Shown here piece by piece: positions 1 to 8,406 of a stretch of DNA of 33,805 nt. The translations under genes and the position numbers were made by a program. Positions within the stretch are counted from its first letter, which is position 1; each line of letters begins with the position of its first letter. Origin of the DNA: Salipiger bermudensis HTCC2601. GTDB lineage: Bacteria > Pseudomonadota > Alphaproteobacteria > Rhodobacterales > Rhodobacteraceae. The notes beneath the pieces were generated by a model. That model was not told the origin of the DNA. It did no database searches and saw only the letters and a list, made by a program, of their open reading frames with translations. The stretch lies in assembly GCF_000153725.1 (NCBI RefSeq), contig NZ_DS022276.1, positions 825,890 to 859,694 of the forward strand, in the 5' to 3' direction.

Positions 1-1
1 C

Positions 2-355
2 ATGGTGACCAAGCCGGCGAAGGAATACACCGACAGCCAAGGCCGTCGGAAGGTCAAGGGCAACATGGATATCGAGCTCACCGTCGATGCCATGGAGCTT
101 GCACCGCGGGTCGACCATATCGTGCTGTTCTCGGGCGATGGGGACTTCCGCCCGCTGGTGGAGAGCCTTCAGCGTCAGGGCGTGCGCGTGTCGGTGGTCT
201 CGACCATCCGCAGCCAACCGCCGATGATCGCCGACGAACTCCGCCGCCAGGCCGACAACTTCATCGAGCTCGACGAGCTGCGCGAAGTCATCGGTCGTCC
301 GCCGCGCGAGCAGCATGCGGAGCGCAACTTCGAGGTCGCAAGCAGCGGCAACTGA
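2..355 (+). CDS. NYN-domain (LabA/DUF88-like) protein, 3' part
   Basis: The C-terminal part of a NYN-domain protein whose 5' end lies outside the window; the methionine at base 2 is probably internal. The visible part has the family's conserved acidic segment VDHIVLFSGDGDFRPLVE, followed by a beta-alpha unit (GVRVSVVSTI) and a helix with LRRQADNFIEL, as in LabA-like proteins. NYN domains share the PIN/FLAP nuclease fold and use clustered aspartates to bind a metal; members are thought to act on RNA. The tail after about residue 98 is polar and looks unstructured. It is followed after 41 bases by the YqaA-like gene. The family call is good; the substrate is unknown. Confidence 0.8.
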   Translation: MVTKPAKEYTDSQGRRKVKGNMDIELTVDAMELAPRVDHIVLFSGDGDFRPLVESLQRQGVRVSVVSTIRSQPPMIADELRRQADNFIELDELREVIGRPPREQHAERNFEVASSGN

Positions 356-396
356 CAACGTGAGCGCGGGACTTTCGGGGATGAGGCCCCGCGATC

Positions 397-846
397 ATGC
401 TGACTGAAGCCGCCGCCCTTGGCGGCCTGTTCCTGGCCGCCTTCGGCGCTGCCACGATCCTGCCCTTCCAGTCCGAGGTTGTCTTCGTTGGAATGCAACT
501 CGGCAATGCCGCGCCGCTGGTGCTGATCGTGCTCGTGGCCAGCGTCGGGAATATTCTTGGCGCGGTGGTCAACTACGTGCTCGGAATCTGGCTCGAGCAT
601 TTCCGCCACCGCCGCTGGTTTCCGGTCAGCGAGGCGCAGCTGGCGCGGGCGCAGCGCGCCTATGCCCGCTGGGGAGTCTGGACCCTGCTGCTGAGCTGGG
701 CGCCTCTGGGCGACGCCTTCACCGTCATCGCTGGCGTTATGCGCACCCACTGGGCGGTGTTTCTCGCACTTGTCACCATCGCCAAGACCGGGCGCTACAT
801 CGTGCTGGCATGGGCCACCGCGGCAACCATGGGCACCGGCGCCTGA
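397..846 (+). CDS. YqaA-family inner-membrane protein
   Basis: A 149-residue membrane protein of the YqaA type, a small relative of the DedA/SNARE-associated (VTT) family. It has an N-terminal hydrophobic helix with the motif LPFQSEVVFVGM, the glycine-rich re-entrant stretch SVGNILGAVVNYVLG near residues 50-65, an amphipathic polar middle, and the segment WAPLGDAFTVIAGVMR near residues 100-116, which is typical of YqaA. A weak GAGG-type ribosome site lies about ten bases before the ATG. DedA-type proteins are linked to lipid flipping and envelope homeostasis; for YqaA itself the function is unknown. It converges on the cytochrome gene with only three bases between the stops. Confidence 0.8.
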   Translation: MLTEAAALGGLFLAAFGAATILPFQSEVVFVGMQLGNAAPLVLIVLVASVGNILGAVVNYVLGIWLEHFRHRRWFPVSEAQLARAQRAYARWGVWTLLLSWAPLGDAFTVIAGVMRTHWAVFLALVTIAKTGRYIVLAWATAATMGTGA

Positions 847-849
847 ACG

Positions 850-1317
850 CTATCGATAGGCCGAGGAGCGGGCGTTGATCTCGTTGTGGATCTCGATCAC
901 CTCCTCCGGCCAAGTGCTCTTGATATAGGCCATCACGTCGACGATCTCCGCCTCATCGAGGATCTCTCCGAACCCCATCATATTGGAGCGGTAGTCGCCG
1001 CCAACGATCGCCTCGGTGCCATGCGTGACAATGGCCAGAAGCTGTTGGTCGGGGTGATGCCAGGTATGGCCGGTGGGATCGTGCGGCGGCGCCGGCAGGA
1101 AGCCGTCAGCGTCGCGCTCCTTCCAGTCCGATTGCCCCTCGAGCTGCGCGCCGTGGCAGGCAGCGCAATTCTCGCCATAGAGGCGTTTGCCATTCGCGAC
1201 GCGCGTGGCATCCGTGTAGGGAAACAGGCCGGGCACCGGCTCTGCCGCCATTTGTGCCAGAGCCCATCCCCCGGCCAGCAGCGCCGCTGCCCCCACGCCG
1301 ATGGCAATCCGCTTCAT
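850..1317 (-). CDS. Periplasmic monohaem c-type cytochrome
   Basis: A 155-residue class I cytochrome c. A signal peptide or uncleaved anchor spans residues 1-22 ([10 protein letters not shown] then a hydrophobic run ending ALAQ). The haem site is CAACH at residues 51-55 (C51, C54, H55), and the likely axial methionine is in [10 protein letters not shown] (M113 or M114). The C-terminal helix [17 protein letters not shown] is the usual last helix of the fold. It would carry electrons in the periplasm; the partner is not evident. It is read divergently from ispH, with 134 bases between the starts. No oxidase or dehydrogenase gene is adjacent. Confidence 0.88.
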   Translation of the reverse strand: MKRIAIGVGAAALLAGGWALAQMAAEPVPGLFPYTDATRVANGKRLYGENCAACHGAQLEGQSDWKERDADGFLPAPPHDPTGHTWHHPDQQLLAIVTHGTEAIVGGDYRSNMMGFGEILDEAEIVDVMAYIKSTWPEEVIEIHNEINARSSAYR

Positions 1318-1451
1318 CTCGTCCTCCCCCTCGCGCAGTGCAACTCTTCCGCAACCGCCCCGCCGCCATCAAGTCACAGCTTCGTCAGGCCAGCCGAAGG
1401 GGTCGACGCCAGCGCCTGCAGGCATTACCTCGGAGGGAACAGGAGACGCCA

Positions 1452-2399
1452 ATGAAGAATCCGCTCACCCTCTACCTCGCCGCCCCGCGCGGCTTTTGCG
1501 CCGGTGTCGACCGGGCGATCAAGATCGTCGAGATGGCGCTCGAGAAATGGGGCGCGCCGGTCTACGTGCGGCACGAGATCGTGCACAACAAGTTCGTCGT
1601 CGACGGGCTGCGCGACAAGGGCGCGGTCTTCGTCGAAGAGCTCGAGGATTGCCCGCCGGACCGTCCGGTGATCTTCTCCGCCCATGGCGTGCCCAAGGCC
1701 GTCCCGGCCGAGGCCGCGCAGCGCGAGATGGTCTATGTCGACGCCACCTGCCCGCTGGTCTCCAAGGTCCATATCGAGGCCGCGAGGCACCACGAGAACG
1801 GGCTGCAGATGATCATGATCGGTCATGCCGGCCACCCCGAGACCATTGGCACCATGGGCCAGCTGCCCGAGGGCGAGGTGCTCTTGGTCGAGACCGTCGA
1901 GGACGTCGCCCATGTGCAGGTGCGCGACCCGGAACAACTGGCCTTCGTCACCCAGACCACGCTTTCGGTGGACGACACGATCGACATCGTCGCGGCGCTG
2001 AAGGCGCGCTTCCCGGCCATCGTGGGGCCTCACAAGGAAGATATCTGCTACGCCACCACAAACCGACAGGAGGCGGTCAAGGCGATTGCGCCCGACTGCG
2101 ACGCGCTGCTCGTGGTGGGCGCGCCGAACTCGTCGAACTCCAAGCGGCTGGTCGAGGTCGCCCGCAAGGCCGGCTGCTCCTACGCACAGCTCGTCCAGCG
2201 GGCCGAGAACATCGACTGGCGCGCGCTCGAAGGCATCGCGTCTGTCGGCGTCACCGCAGGCGCCTCGGCCCCGGAAGTGCTGATCGACGAGGTCATCGAC
2301 GCCTTCCGCGACCGGTTCGACGTGACCGTGCAGATGGTCGAGACGGCGCAGGAGAATGTCGAGTTCAAGGTGCCGCGCGTGCTGCGGCAGCCGGCCTGA
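1452..2399 (+). CDS. ispH: 4-hydroxy-3-methylbut-2-enyl diphosphate reductase IspH
   Basis: IspH (LytB), the last enzyme of the non-mevalonate isoprenoid pathway; it reduces HMBPP to IPP and DMAPP using a 4Fe-4S cluster in the cytosol. The 315-residue length is normal. The three cluster cysteines are C16 (APRGFCAGV), C100 (VDATCPLV) and C199 ([10 protein letters not shown]), and the catalytic glutamate is E130 in [11 protein letters not shown]. The substrate-binding run [10 protein letters not shown] is present near residues 224-233. The reading frame is open further upstream, but the ATG at 1452 has an AGGAGA ribosome site and matches the usual start. The gene stands alone, divergent from the cytochrome gene. 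Confidence 0.97.
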   Translation: MKNPLTLYLAAPRGFCAGVDRAIKIVEMALEKWGAPVYVRHEIVHNKFVVDGLRDKGAVFVEELEDCPPDRPVIFSAHGVPKAVPAEAAQREMVYVDATCPLVSKVHIEAARHHENGLQMIMIGHAGHPETIGTMGQLPEGEVLLVETVEDVAHVQVRDPEQLAFVTQTTLSVDDTIDIVAALKARFPAIVGPHKEDICYATTNRQEAVKAIAPDCDALLVVGAPNSSNSKRLVEVARKAGCSYAQLVQRAENIDWRALEGIASVGVTAGASAPEVLIDEVIDAFRDRFDVTVQMVETAQENVEFKVPRVLRQPA

Positions 2400-2470
2400 T
2401 CGGTACGCGTTCAGGGCGTTGACAGCCCGCGCCGAATGGGAAACCTTTCCTCCGATCAAGGGAGGATCCG

Positions 2471-3085
2471 ATGCTGAGCCTGCAATTTCTGCTCACCGCG
2501 CTGGTCGTGGTGCTCGCGCCCGGTGCCGGGGTGATCTACACGCTCGCGATCGGGCTCGGTCAGGGCCGCCGCGCCGCGATCTGGGCCGCGCTTGGCTGCA
2601 CCTTCGGGATCGTGCCGCACCTCGCCGCCGCGATGCTCGGGCTCGCTGCCCTGCTGCACACCTCTGCCGTGCTCTTCACCACGGTGAAGCTCGCCGGCGC
2701 GCTCTACCTGCTGTGGCTGGCCTTTCAGGCGCTGCGTGCCACCGGAGCGCTCTCGGTGGCCGCTTCGCCCCGTCGTGAGAGCGGCCCCCGCACCGCCCGC
2801 CGCGGCGCGCTGCTGAACATCCTCAACCCCAAGCTCTCGCTGTTCTTCCTCGCCCTGCTTCCGCCGTTTCTGTCGGGCGCGCCCGAAACGGCGCGGGCCG
2901 AGATGATGCTGCTCGGCGGCGTGTTCATGGCGATGACCTTCGCGGTCTTCGTGGTCTACGGCCTCTTCGCCGCCCGCGCCCGCGACTGGCTGCTGGGCAG
3001 TGAGCGCGCCATGCGCTGGCTCAACCGCTCCTTCGCCGCGATCTTCGCGCTGCTCGCCGGACGCCTGGCGATGGAGCGCGCATGA
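2471..3085 (+). CDS. LysE/RhtB-type amino-acid exporter
   Basis: A 204-residue membrane protein of the LysE superfamily, which exports amino acids or related metabolites across the inner membrane. The signature PGAGVIYTLAIGLGQGRRAA near residues 17-36 is the conserved N-terminal loop and helix of the RhtB group, followed by G-rich helix 2. The central motif LLNILNPKLSLFFLALLPPFL near residues 114-134 is also diagnostic. About six hydrophobic segments are visible. A GGGAGG ribosome site precedes the ATG. Its stop overlaps the start of the next gene by four bases (ATGA), so the two are probably translated together. The substrate cannot be inferred. Confidence 0.88.
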   Translation: MLSLQFLLTALVVVLAPGAGVIYTLAIGLGQGRRAAIWAALGCTFGIVPHLAAAMLGLAALLHTSAVLFTTVKLAGALYLLWLAFQALRATGALSVAASPRRESGPRTARRGALLNILNPKLSLFFLALLPPFLSGAPETARAEMMLLGGVFMAMTFAVFVVYGLFAARARDWLLGSERAMRWLNRSFAAIFALLAGRLAMERA

Positions 3086-3537
3086 AAGGTCCCGTCCCCC
3101 GCAGCGCCCTTATCCTCACCGCCGCCGGCGTGCTGCCATTCCTCTGGGGCGTGCTGACCCTGCTGTCCGACAGCGCCTACCAGCTCGCCTTCACCACCAT
3201 CGGCGGGCGCTTCGTCGGCCCCTACGTGCAGCTCGCCTACGGCACGGTGATCCTCGCCTTCATGTCCGGCGTGCTCTGGGGCTTCGCCACAAAGGCTCAT
3301 CCGCGGCAGGCCCCGGTCTGCTACGCGCTGTCGGTGATCCCGGCGCTCTGGGCCTTCTTCATGGCCGGCGGCGGACCGGTCTCTGCCGGGATGAACCTGA
3401 TCTTCGGCTTCCTCGGCCTCCTGGCGCTCGACTGGCAATTCTGGCGCTGGGGGCTGGCGCCGAGATGGTGGATGCACCTGCGCCTGCCGGTCACTGCCGC
3501 CGTGGTCGCCTGCCTGCTGGTCGGGGTGCTGGTGTGA
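3082..3537 (+). CDS. DUF3429 membrane protein
   Basis: A 151-residue protein with four to five hydrophobic segments that fits the DUF3429 family. The pattern AYGTVILAFMSGVLWGF in the second helix pair and the stretch FGFLGLLALDWQFWRWG near the C-terminus are typical of the family. The function is unknown. Its ATG overlaps the exporter stop (ATGA) and its own stop overlaps the GTG start of the methyltransferase, so the three form one translationally coupled block. The start is firm because of the overlap. Confidence 0.8.
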   Translation: MKGPVPRSALILTAAGVLPFLWGVLTLLSDSAYQLAFTTIGGRFVGPYVQLAYGTVILAFMSGVLWGFATKAHPRQAPVCYALSVIPALWAFFMAGGGPVSAGMNLIFGFLGLLALDWQFWRWGLAPRWWMHLRLPVTAAVVACLLVGVLV

Positions 3538-4121
3538 GCGACGACCGGACGCTCGCCGTCTATGCCAAACGCGCCCAAGACTACGCCAACCTGCAGCCCG
3601 ACGCGCCCTTCGAGACTCTCTCGACCTTCATCGCCCGCCTTCCCGAGGGCGCGCGCGTGCTCGATCTCGGCTGCGGCCCGGGCCACGATTCCGGCCACAT
3701 GGCGAAAGCGGGCCTTGCCGTCGAGGCGCTCGACGCCTCGCCCGAAATGGTGGCGCTGGCGCGCGCCAGCCACGGTGTCGACGCCCGGCAGGGCCACTTC
3801 GACGATCTCGACGCCCACGCGCGCTACGACGGCATCTGGGCCAGCTTCAGCCTGCTGCACGCGCCGCGCGCCGACATGCCCCGCCATCTCGCAGCCATCG
3901 CCCGCGCGCTGAAGCCCGGCGGCCTGCTCGGCCTGTCGCTCAAGGAAGGCACCGGTGAGGGCCGCGACCGGCTGGGGCGGTTCTACACCTTCTATATCGA
4001 GGACGATCTGCGCGCGCTGCTGGCCGATGTTGGCCTCACAATCCGCGACGTGACCCGCGGCGAGGGACGAGGCCTTGACGGCAGCGCCTCGACATGGATA
4101 TCGGTCCTCGCCCATGACTGA
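3534..4121 (+). CDS. Class I SAM-dependent methyltransferase
   Basis: A 195-residue methyltransferase with a Rossmann-like SAM fold. Motif I is [13 protein letters not shown] near residues 42-54, the acidic end of strand beta-2 is [11 protein letters not shown], and the later [17 protein letters not shown] is the usual motif III. The open frame runs far upstream of this, but the GTG at 3534 overlaps the DUF3429 stop and gives the family-like N-terminus [17 protein letters not shown]. The last eight bases overlap the start of rnhA. The substrate is not predictable; the Bin3/UbiE-like architecture is common to small-molecule methyltransferases. Confidence 0.85.
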   Translation: MSDDRTLAVYAKRAQDYANLQPDAPFETLSTFIARLPEGARVLDLGCGPGHDSGHMAKAGLAVEALDASPEMVALARASHGVDARQGHFDDLDAHARYDGIWASFSLLHAPRADMPRHLAAIARALKPGGLLGLSLKEGTGEGRDRLGRFYTFYIEDDLRALLADVGLTIRDVTRGEGRGLDGSASTWISVLAHD

Positions 4122-4578
4122 TCTTTTTGCATATACCGACGGAGCCTGCTCCGGTAATCCCGGCCCCGGCGGCTGGGGCGTCCTGATGCGCGCGAAGAAT
4201 GGCGAGGAGATCGTCAAGGAGCGCGAGCTCAGCGGCGGCGAGGCCGACACCACCAACAACCGGATGGAGCTTCTGGCGGCGATCAACGCGCTGGAATCGC
4301 TGACCCGCGCCTCGCGCATCACCGTGGTGACCGACAGCGCCTACGTGAAGAACGGCGTCACCGGCTGGATCCACGGCTGGAAGCGCAACGGCTGGAAGAC
4401 CGCCGCCAAGAAGCCGGTAAAGAACGCCGAGCTCTGGCAACGCCTCGACGAGGCACAGCGCCGACACGACGTGACCTGGGAATGGGTCAAGGGCCACGCC
4501 GGCCACCCCGAGAACGAGCGCGCCGACGAGCTCGCCCGCGCCGGCATGGCGCCGTTCAAGCCCGGCAAGGGCGCCTGA
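4114..4578 (+). CDS. rnhA: Ribonuclease HI
   Basis: RNase HI, which cuts the RNA strand of RNA-DNA hybrids in the cytosol (primer and R-loop removal). The 154-residue length is standard. The catalytic acidic residues are D9 in [15 protein letters not shown]52 in [10 protein letters not shown]74 in VVTDSAYV and D138 in ENERADELA; the histidine of the flexible loop lies in KGHAGHPEN. An in-frame ATG exists 39 bases upstream, but the chosen ATG gives the canonical start [10 protein letters not shown] and overlaps the methyltransferase stop by eight bases. It is followed after twelve bases by the TRIC-type gene. Confidence 0.96.
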   Translation: MTDLFAYTDGACSGNPGPGGWGVLMRAKNGEEIVKERELSGGEADTTNNRMELLAAINALESLTRASRITVVTDSAYVKNGVTGWIHGWKRNGWKTAAKKPVKNAELWQRLDEAQRRHDVTWEWVKGHAGHPENERADELARAGMAPFKPGKGA

Positions 4579-4590
4579 GGGCGGGCCGCG

Positions 4591-5211
4591 ATGAGCCCGC
4601 TCGAACTCCTCGATTACGCCTCCGTCCTGATCTTCGCCCTGACCGGCGCGCTGGTGGCCAGCCGCGCCCAGCTCGACGTGGTGGGCTTTGCCTTCCTCGC
4701 CTGCCTGACCGGCGTCGGCGGCGGCACGCTGCGCGACCTGCTGCTGCGGCGCGAGGTGCTGTGGATCGCCGATCCGACCTATCTCGCCGTCGCCTGCGGC
4801 GCGGCGATCGCGGTGTTCTTCACTGCGCACCGGCTTGAAAGCCGCCAGCGCGCCATCCTCTGGCTCGACGCAGTGGCGCTGTCGGTGGCGGTCGCCGCCG
4901 GCGCCGGCATCGCGCTGTCCGACGGCGCGCCGGTCCCGGTGGTCCTTGTGATGGGAGTGATGACCGGCTGCTTCGGCGGACTGATGCGCGACGTGGTCGC
5001 CAACGAACTGCCCCTGGTGCTGAAACAGGGCGAGCCCTATGCCACCTGCGCGCTTGGCGGCGCCGGCGCTCTGCTCGCCGCCCATGCTTCGGGGATCGAA
5101 CCCGGCAAGGCGGCGCTTATCGGCGCCATATTCACCTTCGTGCTGCGCGGCACCGCGCTGGCCTTCGGCTGGAACATCCCGATCTACAAGGGCCGCCCGC
5201 CGCGCAACTAG
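4591..5211 (+). CDS. TRIC/UPF0126 family trimeric cation channel
   Basis: A 206-residue protein with about seven hydrophobic segments. Two copies of the family's internal repeat can be seen: GVGGGTLRDLLLRREVLWI near residues 42-60 and CFGGLMRDVVANELPLVL near residues 127-144. This is the signature of the UPF0126/YicG family, prokaryotic relatives of the TRIC potassium-permeable channels, each repeat having three helices with a glycine-rich kink. It is the last gene of the plus-strand block that starts with the LysE-type exporter. The physiological role in bacteria is not settled. Confidence 0.86.
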   Translation: MSPLELLDYASVLIFALTGALVASRAQLDVVGFAFLACLTGVGGGTLRDLLLRREVLWIADPTYLAVACGAAIAVFFTAHRLESRQRAILWLDAVALSVAVAAGAGIALSDGAPVPVVLVMGVMTGCFGGLMRDVVANELPLVLKQGEPYATCALGGAGALLAAHASGIEPGKAALIGAIFTFVLRGTALAFGWNIPIYKGRPPRN

Positions 5212-5280
5212 CCCGCGCCCGCGCGAACGCCTCCCTGCGTTGAGCAGGGGCCGTCACGCGGCCCCCGCCCCTTCTCTGGT

Positions 5281-5340
5281 TCAAAAATACCTCGGGGTGA
5301 ATGGCGCGCCTGCGCGCCAGAGGGGCAGCGCCCCTCCTCT
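5281..5340. repeat. REP-like palindromic intergenic element, possible bidirectional terminator
   Basis: Between two convergent genes lies the text tcaaaaatacctcggggtga followed by two GC-rich palindromes, ggcgcgcctgcgcgcc and ggggcagcgcccc. I recall very similar blocks between genes in many Rhodobacteraceae genomes, so a dispersed extragenic repeat is likely. The hairpins could also end transcription from both sides, although no long T-run follows them. Copy number cannot be tested within this window. Confidence 0.45.
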
Positions 5341-5355
5341 CCCCCGAGCCATCCC

Positions 5356-6534
5356 TCACTGCAGGTCGGCAAAGGCCGCCTTGAGCCGCTCACAGGCCTC
5401 CTCCACCCGCGCACGCGGCGTGGCAAGATTGAAACGCAGCCAGCTCTCGCCGCCGGTGCCGAAGGCCGGCCCGTGGTTGGCGGCGATGCGCGCCTCGCGC
5501 TCGACCCGCCGGGTGAACTCCGCAGCCGCCATGCCGGTGCCCGAGAAATCCACCCAGGCCAGATAGGTCGCCTCGAGCGGCATCGAGCGCAGCCCGGGGA
5601 TCTCGGCCACCGCCGCGTCGAAGAGCTTGCGGTTGCCGTCGAGATAGGCGCAGAGGTCGTCGACCCAGGCCGCGCCCTCGGGCGAATAGGCCGCCGTCGC
5701 CATCACCAGCCCGAAGCTGTTCGGCGACAGGCCCAGCGCCGCCAGGCGCTGGGTGAAGCGCTTGCGCAGGGCCGGGTCGGAGATGATCACGTTGCCGGTA
5801 TGCGAGCCGGCGATGTTGAAGGTCTTGGTTGTGGCGGTCATCATCACCAGCCGGTCCGAGATGCTGTCATCCACCAGCGCCATCGGCACATGCGTCTGAC
5901 CCGGCATCACGAGGTCGTGGTGGATCTCGTCCGAGACCAGCACCAAGTCGTGGCGCTTGGCGAAATCGGCCACCTGCTGCAACTCTTCCCGGCTCCAGAC
6001 CCGGCCGCCCGGGTTGTGAGGCGAGCACAGCAGCAGCAGTTTCTCGCGCCCGGTCATCTGCGCGTCGTAGGCGGCAAAATCCATCTCGTAGCGCCCGTCG
6101 GTCAGCACCAGAGGGCACTCGACCACCTCGCGCCCCGCGGCTTTGATGACCCGGTGAAAAGCGTGGTAGACCGGCGTGAACAGCACCACCCCGTCGCTGG
6201 GCGCGGTGTAGGCGTCGATGCAGAGCGCGGCGCCGTTGACCAGCCCGTGCGTGGTGGTGATCCAGTCATCCTCGACCGCCCAGCCGTGGCGCTCGGCCAT
6301 CCACCAGCGGATCGCGGCGAGATAGTCGCTTTCATCGCCGAAATAGCCGTAGACGCCGTGATCAAGCATTCCTTGCAGCGCCTCCTGCACGCAGGCCGGC
6401 GGGCGGAAATCCATATCCGCGACCCACATGGCAAGCCCGTCCTCGGGCGAGACGCCGTAGATGTCTTCCATCTTGTCCCATTTGGCGGAATGGGTGCCGA
6501 CGCGGTCGATCACTTCATCGAAGGGGCTGGTCAT
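5356..6534 (-). CDS. MalY/PatB-type PLP-dependent aminotransferase (probable cystathionine beta-lyase)
   Basis: A 392-residue fold-type I PLP enzyme. The Schiff-base lysine is K237 in TATTKTFNIAGSHTGN; other cofactor residues are in SPHNPGGR (N174) and VLVSDEIHHDLVM (D202). The N-terminal WVADMDFRPP and the GVYGYFGD stretch mark the MalY/PatB subgroup, whose members cleave C-S bonds (cystathionine or cysteine to pyruvate, ammonia and thiol) and sometimes act as regulators. It is cytosolic and stands alone, converging on the channel gene. Substrate preference cannot be fixed from the sequence. Confidence 0.9.
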   Translation of the reverse strand: MTSPFDEVIDRVGTHSAKWDKMEDIYGVSPEDGLAMWVADMDFRPPACVQEALQGMLDHGVYGYFGDESDYLAAIRWWMAERHGWAVEDDWITTTHGLVNGAALCIDAYTAPSDGVVLFTPVYHAFHRVIKAAGREVVECPLVLTDGRYEMDFAAYDAQMTGREKLLLLCSPHNPGGRVWSREELQQVADFAKRHDLVLVSDEIHHDLVMPGQTHVPMALVDDSISDRLVMMTATTKTFNIAGSHTGNVIISDPALRKRFTQRLAALGLSPNSFGLVMATAAYSPEGAAWVDDLCAYLDGNRKLFDAAVAEIPGLRSMPLEATYLAWVDFSGTGMAAAEFTRRVEREARIAANHGPAFGTGGESWLRFNLATPRARVEEACERLKAAFADLQ

Positions 6535-6659
6535 GCGGCTTGATCCTTGCTCTTGGTGGCGCGCCGCACGCTAGCGCGCCCGTCCCCGAGCGCAACCCCT
6601 GCCCGTCAGACACCGCTCCCCGACTTGCGCGCTCACGCCGTTGTGCATAGATGAGGCGC

Positions 6660-7181
6660 ATGAAACGCCCGATCCTCATCCACCCCGATCCGCGCCTCAA
6701 GAAGGCCTGCGCGCCTGTGCCCGATCTTTCGGACAAGCTCCGCGTGCTCGCCGACGACATGCTCGAGACCATGTATGACGCGCCCGGCATCGGGCTGGCG
6801 GCACCGCAGATCGGCGTGCTCGACCGGCTCATCGTGCTCGACTGCGCCAAGGCCGACGATGGCGAGGCGCCGCGCCCGCTGGTGATGTTCAACCCGCAGG
6901 TCGTGGCCTCTTCGGACGAGCGCAACGTCTACGAGGAAGGCTGTTTGTCGATCCCCGACCAGTATGCCGAGGTCGAGCGTCCCAAGGTGGTCGATGTCGA
7001 GTGGCTCGACCGCGACGGCACCCTCCAGCGCGAGACCTTCGACGGGCTCTGGGCGACCTGCGTGCAGCACGAGATCGACCACCTCGACGGCAAGCTCTTC
7101 ATCGACTACCTCAAGCCGCTGAAGCGGCAGATGATCACCCGCAAGATGGTCAAGCTCAAGCGCGACCGCGCCCGGGCATGA
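6660..7181 (+). CDS. def: Peptide deformylase, canonical
   Basis: A 173-residue peptide deformylase that removes the formyl group from nascent N-termini. All three motifs are intact: GIGLAAPQIGV (residues 43-53), EGCLSIP with metal ligand C95, and QHEIDHLDG with H137, catalytic E138 and H141. An ATG nine bases further upstream is also in frame; the chosen start gives the usual MKRPILIHPD. It is the first of three tandem deformylase genes, with 72 bases before the next. The usual partner fmt is not in the window. This copy is the best candidate for the housekeeping enzyme. Confidence 0.95.
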   Translation: MKRPILIHPDPRLKKACAPVPDLSDKLRVLADDMLETMYDAPGIGLAAPQIGVLDRLIVLDCAKADDGEAPRPLVMFNPQVVASSDERNVYEEGCLSIPDQYAEVERPKVVDVEWLDRDGTLQRETFDGLWATCVQHEIDHLDGKLFIDYLKPLKRQMITRKMVKLKRDRARA

Positions 7182-7253
7182 CGGCGGCGCGGCATACTGG
7201 CCGCCACACCCGTCCCGCCTATCTCTGAGACATTCCCCGAAGCGGAGACCCCG

Positions 7254-7751
7254 ATGGCCCTGCGCGAGATCCTTCTCTGGCCCGACCCCAAGCTCAAGCA
7301 GCCCTGCGCCGAGGTCGGCGACCCTGCGGCGGTCTCGGAGCTGGTCACCGATATGCTCGAGACCATGTACGACGCCCCCGGCCGGGGCCTCGCCGCACCG
7401 CAGGTCGGCGTCCTCAAGCGCGTCTTCGTCATGGATGCGGGCTGGAAGGACGGCGACATGACCCCGGTGGTCTGCATCGACCCGCAGATCCTCGCCGTGT
7501 CGGACGAAACCGCCGCCGGCGACGAGGGCTGCCTGTCGATCCCCGGGGTCACCGCGAACGTGCGGCGCCCGGTCTGGGTGCGCATGGCCTATACCGATCT
7601 CAACGGCGACCGGCAGGAGCGCCGGTTCGAGGGCGCTGAGGCCATCGTCGCGCAGCACGAATACGATCATCTCGACGGTCTGGTGCATTTCGACCGTCTC
7701 GACCCGACCACCGCCGCCGACCTGATGCACGCATACGAGCGCGGCAAATGA
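7254..7751 (+). CDS. Peptide deformylase, second copy
   Basis: A 165-residue deformylase paralogue. The motifs are GRGLAAPQVGV (residues 43-53), EGCLSIPG with C93, and QHEYDHLDG with H135, E136 and H139, so metal binding and catalysis should be possible. It differs from the first copy by Arg in the first glycine-rich motif and by a shorter C-terminus. Its stop overlaps the start of the third copy by four bases (ATGA), which ties the expression of copies two and three. Division of labour between the copies is not known from sequence. Confidence 0.93.
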   Translation: MALREILLWPDPKLKQPCAEVGDPAAVSELVTDMLETMYDAPGRGLAAPQVGVLKRVFVMDAGWKDGDMTPVVCIDPQILAVSDETAAGDEGCLSIPGVTANVRRPVWVRMAYTDLNGDRQERRFEGAEAIVAQHEYDHLDGLVHFDRLDPTTAADLMHAYERGK

Positions 7752-8242
7752 CCGCCCGCCCCTGCATCCCGTGGCCCGACAAGCGCCTGCGCAGCCCCGC
7801 CGCACCAGTCGAGGCGATCACCGACGAGATCCGCGCCATCTGGACCGACATGATCGATACCATGGAGGCGATGCCCGGCGTCGGCCTCGGCGCGCCGCAG
7901 ATCGGCGTGATGCTGCGCCTCGCGGTGGTCGATGCCTCCGAGGAGCGCGGTCAGCCGGTGCGTATGGCCAATCCCGAGATCCTGCACGCCAGCGTCAAGC
8001 TGCGCAGCCATGACGAGGCCAGCCCCAACCTGCCCGGCGTCTGGGCCAAGATCGAACGCCCCCGCGCCGTCACCGTGCGCTTCCTCAACGAGGCCGGCGA
8101 GATCGAGGAGCGCGATTTCGTCGGGCTCTGGGCGACCTCGGTCCAGCACCAGATCGACCACCTGAACGGCAAGATGTATTTCGACCACCTCAGCAAGGTG
8201 AAACGCGACATCCTGCTGCGCCGCGCCAAGAAGGCCCGGTAA
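7748..8242 (+). CDS. Deformylase-like protein lacking the catalytic Cys and Glu
   Basis: A 164-residue member of the deformylase fold with altered active-site motifs. The first motif is GVGLGAPQIGV. The place of EGCLSIPG is taken by EASPNLPG, so the metal-binding Cys becomes Ser92. The HExxH motif reads HQIDH (H134, H138), so the catalytic Glu becomes Gln135. Both changes are near-isosteric replacements that abolish activity in other deformylases. The fold-defining parts and the C-terminal helix are kept, which argues against simple decay. It is coupled to the second copy by an ATGA overlap. A binding or regulatory role is possible; a changed chemistry cannot be excluded. Confidence 0.88.
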   Translation: MTARPCIPWPDKRLRSPAAPVEAITDEIRAIWTDMIDTMEAMPGVGLGAPQIGVMLRLAVVDASEERGQPVRMANPEILHASVKLRSHDEASPNLPGVWAKIERPRAVTVRFLNEAGEIEERDFVGLWATSVQHQIDHLNGKMYFDHLSKVKRDILLRRAKKAR

Positions 8243-8406
8243 GGCCGCGTGCCCGGAGCGGCCTCATCGAATTGCCTTAATTGTCTCGCAATTCCTCCCT
8301 TATTTTCGACCAATCGCGTCGCAGAACGGTGTTCAGAATGCTTGCGCGCGCGTGGCAACGCAGCCGCGCGCGGGGCGCAGCATGTTTTGGGTGAGTGAGC
8401 AGTGAC

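Noticed and set aside
1301-2422. A 373-codon plus-strand frame overlapping ispH
   Set aside because: Arg/Gly/Ala-rich shadow of ispH in another frame with no ribosome site or domain.
8243-8394. gaattgc/gcaattc hairpin after the third deformylase gene as a terminator
   Set aside because: The stem is short and A+T-rich and the following T-run is broken; too weak to list.
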